From: Candidatus Woesearchaeota archaeon | Lineage (GTDB): Archaea; Nanobdellota; Nanobdellia; Woesearchaeales; GW2011-AR9 | DNA length: 56,626 nucleotides | Direction: 5' to 3' | NCBI GenBank assembly: GCA_018302605.1 | Contig: JAGVZN010000020.1 | Coordinates: 1,427-58,052 of the forward strand | Shown here: positions 52,589-56,626 of the stretch, one piece after another | Layout of the letters: each line of letters starts with the position of its first letter | How positions within the stretch are numbered: position 1 is the first letter of the stretch | Program-made: the position numbers and the translations under genes | The notes under the pieces: generated by a model | Told to the model about the DNA's origin: nothing | What the model saw: the letters and a program-made list of their open reading frames with translations, nothing else | The model's database searches: none

Positions 52589-52689
52589 ATTGACCGTGAG
52601 AAACGATTGACAGGAACAGGTGTGAAAAAGATCAGATCAAATGGTCTGTTCTGCGTCAAAGAATACAACCAGTTTTCGCCACGGTCAAT
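52589..52689 (+). ncRNA. Candidate structured RNA hairpin
   Basis: A perfect 10-bp stem ATTGACCGTG (52589-52598)/CACGGTCAAT (52680-52689) closes a 100-nt region. Inside, TTGAC/GTCAA and GAACAG/CTGTTC form a second stem separated by an asymmetric pocket, with a GATCAGATC apical part. A TATA box (TTTTATAAA, 52512-52520) lies about 30 nt before the earliest RNA. Two strong hairpins follow: 52705-52727 and 52731-52757. The shape recalls H/ACA guide RNA but no ACA box is clear. A 63-codon frame (52520-52711) overlaps but starts inside the TATA box. Strand is chosen by that promoter. Confidence 0.45.
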
Positions 52690-52704
52690 GGCCTGGATGC
52701 AAGA

Positions 52705-52757
52705 AAAGTGAAAAACAATCACTTTTCTGCACAGAAAACAGATCGCTGTCTGTTTTC
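52705..52757 (+). terminator. Tandem hairpins, possible transcript end
   Basis: AAAAGTGA/TCACTTTT and AGAAAACAG/CTGTTTTCT stem-loops occur one after the other, followed by a T-rich stretch (GACTTTTTC). They fit the 3' end of the candidate RNA upstream. Confidence 0.45.
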
Positions 52758-52847
52758 TTGTGACTTTTTCTACAGAACAACCCTACCGGAATCTTTATAT
52801 ATCTTAAACTCTACGTTACAAATAATAGTAAAAAGAGGTGTATTCAC

Positions 52848-53048
52848 ATGCCAGGACTTGAACTTGCCGAAGTAATTCTTGCCGTAATCGTCGGTACGCT
52901 TGCTGCAATTGTCTATTCATTGCGAGTATTGATTATGCTGGAGCGTCGTGTTGCTTCTATGGAGATGAATATTCAGCGTCTGACGTCAAAGGTGCTTCAC
53001 GAAGAAGTTGTTATTGAACGTCTGCTCAAAGGCAAAAAGAAGAAATAA
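52848..53048 (+). CDS. Small membrane protein with coiled tail, 66 aa
   Basis: One membrane helix (about 6-30, VILAVIVGTLAAIVYSLRVL) is followed by a heptad-like helix (RRVASMEMNIQRLTSKVLHE) and a Lys-rich end (LLKGKKKK). AGAGGTG precedes the ATG, and CTTTATATATC (52793-52803) serves as TATA box. Function unknown; a membrane-bound oligomeric scaffold is plausible. It converges on the TFE gene with a three-base gap. Confidence 0.65.
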   Translation: MPGLELAEVILAVIVGTLAAIVYSLRVLIMLERRVASMEMNIQRLTSKVLHEEVVIERLLKGKKKK

Positions 53049-53051
53049 TTT

Positions 53052-53732
53052 TTATCTCTTCTTTTTGACGATTCTCCTAATTTTCTTTACGATATTTTCT
53101 CTTTTCTTTGTTTTAGATTTAACTGCTTTCTGTTTTGAAGATTTCTTTTTTTGTACTACTTTTTTCTTGGCTTTTACCACTTTCTTTCTCTCTTTGCCTT
53201 GCTTCTTCTTCTCTTGATGTTCTTTTTTAAGAGCAGTGAATTCTGCTTCCAATTCATCTATTTTTTTCTGCAGCTGTTTCACGCGTTCTTCGGGATGATC
53301 TTGATCAAGCAGTTCCCCACATTCAGGGCAACGAAATTCAAAATCCATGGCCTGATCAAAGTTGAGGCGAACACATACCGTGGAGCAGATAAAAAACAAC
53401 TCTTTCTTCTCTTCTTCCAACTGCATTTTCAACTTTTCCAAAAGGTTTCTTTTCATCTTATAATAATTAAATTTAATGCTTTCCGGTAGCAGGGTCCAAT
53501 AATAAATATACCAGCCTTTCTGCTTATCTTTTTTTCGGGTAAAACCAACTAGGTTGTAGTTATGCAAAATATACAATTGCTTGCGGATAATTTTAATATC
53601 TTTCTTCGTTCTCGTCGCTAAATCAAATTCAGAAACATTTGCTTTGCCAATCAGCTCTTTGACGAGGGGTGTTCCTTCCAGCCCTAGCAGAGCGACGAGT
53701 ATTTCCTCTATTTTTTGGGGGGTGAAGCGCAT
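53052..53732 (-). CDS. tfe: Transcription factor E (TFE-alpha) with Lys-rich tail
   Basis: The 226-aa protein has an N-terminal winged helix (LVKELIGKANVSEFDLATRT...), a linker, a zinc ribbon with FFICSTVCVRLNFDQAM and FRCPECGELLDQ, and a coiled coil (about 150-172). TFE helps open promoters with TBP and TFB. The first Cys pair is spaced CxxxC rather than the usual CxxC. From about residue 174 the tail is almost wholly Lys/Arg with Gln/Ser (about 50 residues), unusual for the family, which may add DNA binding. Confidence 0.88.
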   Translation of the reverse strand: MRFTPQKIEEILVALLGLEGTPLVKELIGKANVSEFDLATRTKKDIKIIRKQLYILHNYNLVGFTRKKDKQKGWYIYYWTLLPESIKFNYYKMKRNLLEKLKMQLEEEKKELFFICSTVCVRLNFDQAMDFEFRCPECGELLDQDHPEERVKQLQKKIDELEAEFTALKKEHQEKKKQGKERKKVVKAKKKVVQKKKSSKQKAVKSKTKKRENIVKKIRRIVKKKR

Positions 53733-53805
53733 TTTTGCTGTAAATCTACCACCAGCAAGGTAAAAAGTAGTTACTTGTTGTGAATAACCCTTTTAAATGT
53801 TTCGG

Positions 53806-53901
53806 TTTATACTAAAAAGAATTAGGTTTCGAACCTAATTCTTTTGGTATATACCAAAATCCAAAGATTTCTGTTCGAAATCTATGGATTTTTAGTATAA
53901 A
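53806..53901. repeat. Cloverleaf palindromic repeat, family A, copy 2 (inverted)
   Basis: 96 bp, opposite orientation to copies 1 and 3. Outer arms TTTATACTAAAAA and TTTTTAGTATAAA pair perfectly; inside are GAATTAGGTT/AACCTAATTC, the palindrome TTTTGGTATATACCAAAA, and a GATTT/AAATC arm with one mismatch (CCAAAG against CTATGG). It lies 80 bases upstream of the Rpp30 ATG, within the tfe-rpp30 divergent gap. Confidence 0.85.
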
Positions 53902-53982
53902 TGGGTGCGGGACAGGGAAAATTAATTTTAAGCTATTCTTTTATTTATTTTGTGATCTTTTTTGGGGAGCTTTTTTAAAGAT

Positions 53983-54531
53983 ATGGGTCATATTCTTCTG
54001 ATGGATAATTACATATTATTTCCCGAAACTGAAAACGTGAAAAGATTAAGCGCAGCTTTAGGCTTCTCCCAAATCAATTTTAAAGGAAAAGACTTTGAGA
54101 TCGTGCTTGCCTCTTCTCAAAAAGAATTAATCCAAAAAGCACGTCAATTGAAGCAGAAGAAGTCACAAGTCTTCTTTCAGCCGGCAACAGAGGAAATGCT
54201 GCGTTTTGCACTGGAAAAAGTGCCGATCGATGGGGTTATCGGCGTGGAAAACATCCATCGTTCTGATTCCGTCCATTACATCCGCGGCGGATTGGACCAA
54301 ATTCTCTGTAGGATTGCTCAGGAAAATGAAAAAATCATAGTCTTCTCGTTCTCTTCAATCTTGAATTCGGAGCAGCGTCCGCGTCTCTTGCGCAGGATGA
54401 TGTTTAATCTTGAACTATGTCAAAAGTTTAAAGTAAATACTCTTTTTGGGAACTTTTCCGTCGCTCCGGAGGAAATGCGTTCTGCCGCCGATCTACAGGC
54501 ATTTACGCGAATTTTAAGGAAAAGTTTATAA
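53983..54531 (+). CDS. rnp3: RNase P protein component 3 (Rpp30)
   Basis: A 182-aa protein (ATG 53983; TTG 53962 would add seven residues). It follows the Rpp30 PHP-barrel pattern: YIRGGLDQILCRIAQEN, IIVFSFSSILNSEQRPRLLR, RMMFNLELCQKFKV and a final FGNFSVAPEEMRSAADLQAF. In archaea it pairs with Pop5 to activate RNase P RNA, which removes tRNA 5' leaders. It is monocistronic here and lies beside one of the tRNA-like cloverleaf repeats. Confidence 0.9.
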   Translation: MGHILLMDNYILFPETENVKRLSAALGFSQINFKGKDFEIVLASSQKELIQKARQLKQKKSQVFFQPATEEMLRFALEKVPIDGVIGVENIHRSDSVHYIRGGLDQILCRIAQENEKIIVFSFSSILNSEQRPRLLRRMMFNLELCQKFKVNTLFGNFSVAPEEMRSAADLQAFTRILRKSL

Positions 54532-54586
54532 ATTAACTTCTTTTTAGTAGTCAAATATTGGTTTGTGGTGTTTTGGAGAGATTAAA

Positions 54587-54985
54587 ATGAAAAAAACACT
54601 AGTTTCAATGGTTGTTGGTATCTTTTTGGGGTCAAATGTGTTCGCCTGCGGTCCAGACGAGATCAATAATTATTATGGCGCCGGCGGCGCTAATGGCGGG
54701 GGATATACCTGTGCCACTATGGCTGTAAATTATGCAAACTGTAAAGGGGCAGAAAATCTTTGGGGTAATGGTAATCTGATGACAATGGAAAAGTACACAG
54801 AAGGGATAACGGCCCTTTGTCTGCAGGGTGGAAAGAAAGGTGATCGTTGGTTAGATCAAGAATGTCTTGATTGCATGTCTACCGCTCCCTGTTCAACGTA
54901 TCTCACCGAAGGAGGCGAGGAAGGGAAAATCACTCCTGATGAATATTGTAAGTCCCACGGTATTTGCGAAAATGCTGATTTCTGA
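54587..54985 (+). CDS. Secreted Cys-rich small protein
   Basis: From ATG 54587 the 132-aa product has a signal peptide (MKKTLVSMVVGIFLGSNVFA) cut just before C21; the Cys might be lipid-modified, though the lipobox is poor. The mature part is Gly/Asn-rich early and has about nine Cys residues in pairs (CxxC in ECLDCMSTAPC), so it is probably stabilised by disulfides. An ITPDEYC stretch slightly resembles an EF-hand-like acidic loop. GAGA precedes the ATG. No family is recognised. Confidence 0.65.
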   Translation: MKKTLVSMVVGIFLGSNVFACGPDEINNYYGAGGANGGGYTCATMAVNYANCKGAENLWGNGNLMTMEKYTEGITALCLQGGKKGDRWLDQECLDCMSTAPCSTYLTEGGEEGKITPDEYCKSHGICENADF

Positions 54986-54997
54986 AAACATACCCGT

Positions 54998-55024
54998 CCA
55001 CCAAGAGTGGTGGAAATTTTTTAT
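54998..55024 (+). terminator. Hairpin plus T-run terminator
   Basis: CCACC/GGTGG arms around AAGAGT are followed by AAATTTTTTATTT, just 13 bases after the stop of the secreted protein gene; a likely transcription end. Confidence 0.5.
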
Positions 55025-55030
55025 TTAAAG

Positions 55031-55122
55031 TATACTAAAAATCCATAGATTTCGAACAGAAATCTTTGGATTTTGGTATATACCAAAAGAATTAGGTTCG
55101 AAACCTAATTCTTTTTAGTATA
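55031..55122. repeat. Cloverleaf palindromic repeat, family A, copy 3
   Basis: 92 bp core. Outer arms TATACTAAAAA/TTTTTAGTATA, then ATCCATAGATTT/AAATCTTTGGAT (one mismatch), the perfect palindrome TTTTGGTATATACCAAAA and GAATTAGGTT-CGA-AACCTAATTC. It has the same orientation as copy 1 and lies between the terminator above and the promoter of the last gene. Confidence 0.85.
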
Positions 55123-55282
55123 AGTGTGGACTGTTTTTGTACTTAACAGATTTGTCATAGCAGATTGGATAATCGGATGCACCGCTTGGTTTTGCCGCCG
55201 GCTAAACAAATACAGTGAAATCCATCCATTTTGTCGGTAGATTTATAAATTTCTCTGCTCTCTTCTAAAAGAGAGTGTCTGT

Positions 55283-56626
55283 ATGAAAAAAAGAGGCCGT
55301 GTTTTGATTGTAGTAGCTGTGCTATTCTTATTATTGGCAGTCAATATCCCTGCGCAGGAAGATTCTTCGGGAGAACAAGCTGTTTCCCTGGGAAAACGGT
55401 TAAACGACAAAAAGACAATGGGATTAGGCCGTGTGGTTAATGCGGAGTATTCTGCATGTTTTCTTGACAAGGGTAATTCATGTATTGCCGGCAGTGTGGA
55501 GAATGCTGAGATCGTTGGTAAAAAAATAGGAATTATCGTAGAGCAAGTAATCTCTTCCGATTTAATAACTGGACACGGCGAATGGGAATGTGATAACGTC
55601 GGAGAAGAATTAAGCAATCTGGGAAATAAAGGAAATCCCCTCGGCTGTTTTGTCGGAATTGTCGATGAAGATGATGATGCCGCTGACGATGGCGCAGTGG
55701 GATTTGCAGTCAAAGGAACACTTTTAGATCACAGCTGGCGTTCGATTACCTGGGCAGATCATTATCCTGCTTGTGATGATCAAGATGCATTTGATCTGCT
55801 GTATAATGGACTCTTTGCTTCTACGGCCGAAGTGCGCGGCTTAAAATTCCTCTGCGCCGAAGACAGCCAGTGGCATCAATGTATCGATGATCGGGAACTA
55901 ACTTCGTTAACCTATGGCTCATACATCCATGGTGATCAAAGTACTTTGTATAATTGTACAACCACAGATGATGTTGTCACTTGGGTTGAGATCGGGGTAG
56001 ATCAAGATCACGATCTGGTTACAGTTGAAGAAGGCGATTGCCGGGACGATCCGACAGATGAACCAATCGTCTGTGCAGATTTGGAATCTCTCGCTGACTG
56101 CAATAACCTAAAGTATGCCTCCTGCGCCGTCTGTATCAATCCCGCTCGGCCAGAAACAGGCAATGATGGCATTGACAATAGCTGCCGAACGGGCAAGATA
56201 GAAGCTGATGTTTTTACTGTCAATGATGACCCTGATCTCCCTAAATATAAAGATGTCTGTGAACGTGAATATGATTATAGTCCTACGAGCAGTGGGATAA
56301 ACCGCTGCTGCGGCGATGATGGCATCAAAGATGTGGGTGAAGTGATCGACACAGAGTCTGGAAAATATGTTTGTCTCAATAACAATCTTGTTAAAACGCA
56401 GATGGGAAAATCACCCTCAGAAATCTTGAGTGCGGAATGGGATATCCCTGCCCCCTCTCAAGAGGGAATGTCCTCAGAAGAAACAGGCAGCAGCGAGTGG
56501 AGCTGGATTTCGGCCGCAGGCAATGCCAAATTTACCATTTTCACGATCAACAAACCCGGTGAAATCTCCACTGATCTTGTTTCTAATGGGCTGGATTGGA
56601 AAGCATGTTCTTCAGCAAATGAGGGA
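55283..56626 (+). CDS. Secreted Cys-rich acidic protein, 3' end outside the window
   Basis: The frame from ATG 55283 stays open for 448 codons to the window end, so the gene is incomplete. A signal peptide (KKRGRVLIVVAVLFLLLAVN, residues 2-21) is followed by an acidic, Cys-rich extracellular region with many GDDD-type and DDxD stretches and regularly spaced Cys (for example CADLESLADCNNL, YASCAVC, NRCCGDDG). Such features suggest disulfide-rich, calcium-binding surface proteins known from DPANN archaea, where similar large secreted proteins are common. A TATA box (ATTTATAAATTT, about 55241-55252) precedes it. No named domain is assigned. Confidence 0.8.
   Translation, partial: MKKRGRVLIVVAVLFLLLAVNIPAQEDSSGEQAVSLGKRLNDKKTMGLGRVVNAEYSACFLDKGNSCIAGSVENAEIVGKKIGIIVEQVISSDLITGHGEWECDNVGEELSNLGNKGNPLGCFVGIVDEDDDAADDGAVGFAVKGTLLDHSWRSITWADHYPACDDQDAFDLLYNGLFASTAEVRGLKFLCAEDSQWHQCIDDRELTSLTYGSYIHGDQSTLYNCTTTDDVVTWVEIGVDQDHDLVTVEEGDCRDDPTDEPIVCADLESLADCNNLKYASCAVCINPARPETGNDGIDNSCRTGKIEADVFTVNDDPDLPKYKDVCEREYDYSPTSSGINRCCGDDGIKDVGEVIDTESGKYVCLNNNLVKTQMGKSPSEILSAEWDIPAPSQEGMSSEETGSSEWSWISAAGNAKFTIFTINKPGEISTDLVSNGLDWKACSSANEG

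Noticed and set aside
52520-52711. 63-codon plus-strand ORF upstream of the small membrane protein gene
   Set aside because: Its ATG lies inside the likely TATA box and strong RNA stems run through it.
55243-55713. 156-codon minus-strand frame, Ser/Pro/Thr-rich
   Set aside because: Antisense to the long secreted protein, whose signal peptide and Cys pattern are far more convincing.

Overview
This window is archaeal and most likely comes from a small-genome DPANN lineage of the Woesearchaeota/Pacearchaeota type. It carries TBP, TFE, archaeal MCM, Orc1/Cdc6, PCNA, both subunits of DNA polymerase D, aIF2-beta, Rpp30, Hjc, prefoldin beta, L37Ae and RpoP. Genes are tightly packed, many ATG/GTG starts lie about 25 nt downstream of a TATA box (leaderless mRNAs), and a bacterial-type GyrA is present. 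Placement is inferred from gene content; there is no rRNA in the window.

Layout: 0.1-5.4 kb, minus-strand genes (an S2P-like membrane protein without its metal site, a degenerate THUMP methyltransferase-like protein, gyrA). 5.5-9.3 kb, a zincin, archaeal GAPDH and an ScpB operon. 9.3-13.4 kb, a lamin-tail surface protein and a three-gene coiled-coil operon. 13.6 kb, an interrupted tRNA-Leu(CAA). 13.8-18.3 kb, a second zincin, a beta-CASP RNase and PCNA. 18.4-21.3 kb, an envelope thiol-redox cluster and a RibL-like nucleotidyltransferase. 21.3-27.9 kb, an asparagine synthetase fused to a Dph6-type domain, a DRG GTPase, an ABC exporter and an MscS-like channel. 28-29.1 kb, a UPF0147/prefoldin/RpoP/L37Ae group next to a tRNA-Pro(UGG) that reads as interrupted three times. 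29.1-38.6 kb, peptidases, TyrRS, RNase Z, Hjc and a ubiquitin-like tRNA thiolation operon. 39.6-51.8 kb, TBP and the replication block (MCM, RPA, putative oriC, Orc1/Cdc6, DP1, DP2). 51.8-56.6 kb, DUF424/aIF2-beta, TFE, Rpp30 and two secreted Cys-rich proteins, the last running off the end.

The ~1 kb AT-rich gap before orc1/cdc6 has two convincing, oppositely oriented ORB-like motifs flanking an (AAT)n tract, so it is very probably a chromosomal origin with mcm, rpa, DP1 and DP2 around it. The thiolation operon has a ubiquitin-like sulfur carrier, an Ncs6/TtuA PP-loop enzyme and an E1, followed by a convergent ThiI-like protein that has lost its PP-loop.

Most unusual points: (i) two tRNA genes that make sense only if two and three introns are removed, including D-loop and T-loop introns; (ii) three near-identical ~95-bp repeats that fold as a four-way cloverleaf, one next to the RNase Z gene and one next to the RNase P Rpp30 gene; (iii) an AsnB-Dph6 fusion; (iv) three genes of recognisable enzyme families lacking catalytic motifs; (v) several other palindromic repeat families, one resembling IS200/IS605 ends. 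No CRISPR array, rRNA, intact transposase or intein was seen.
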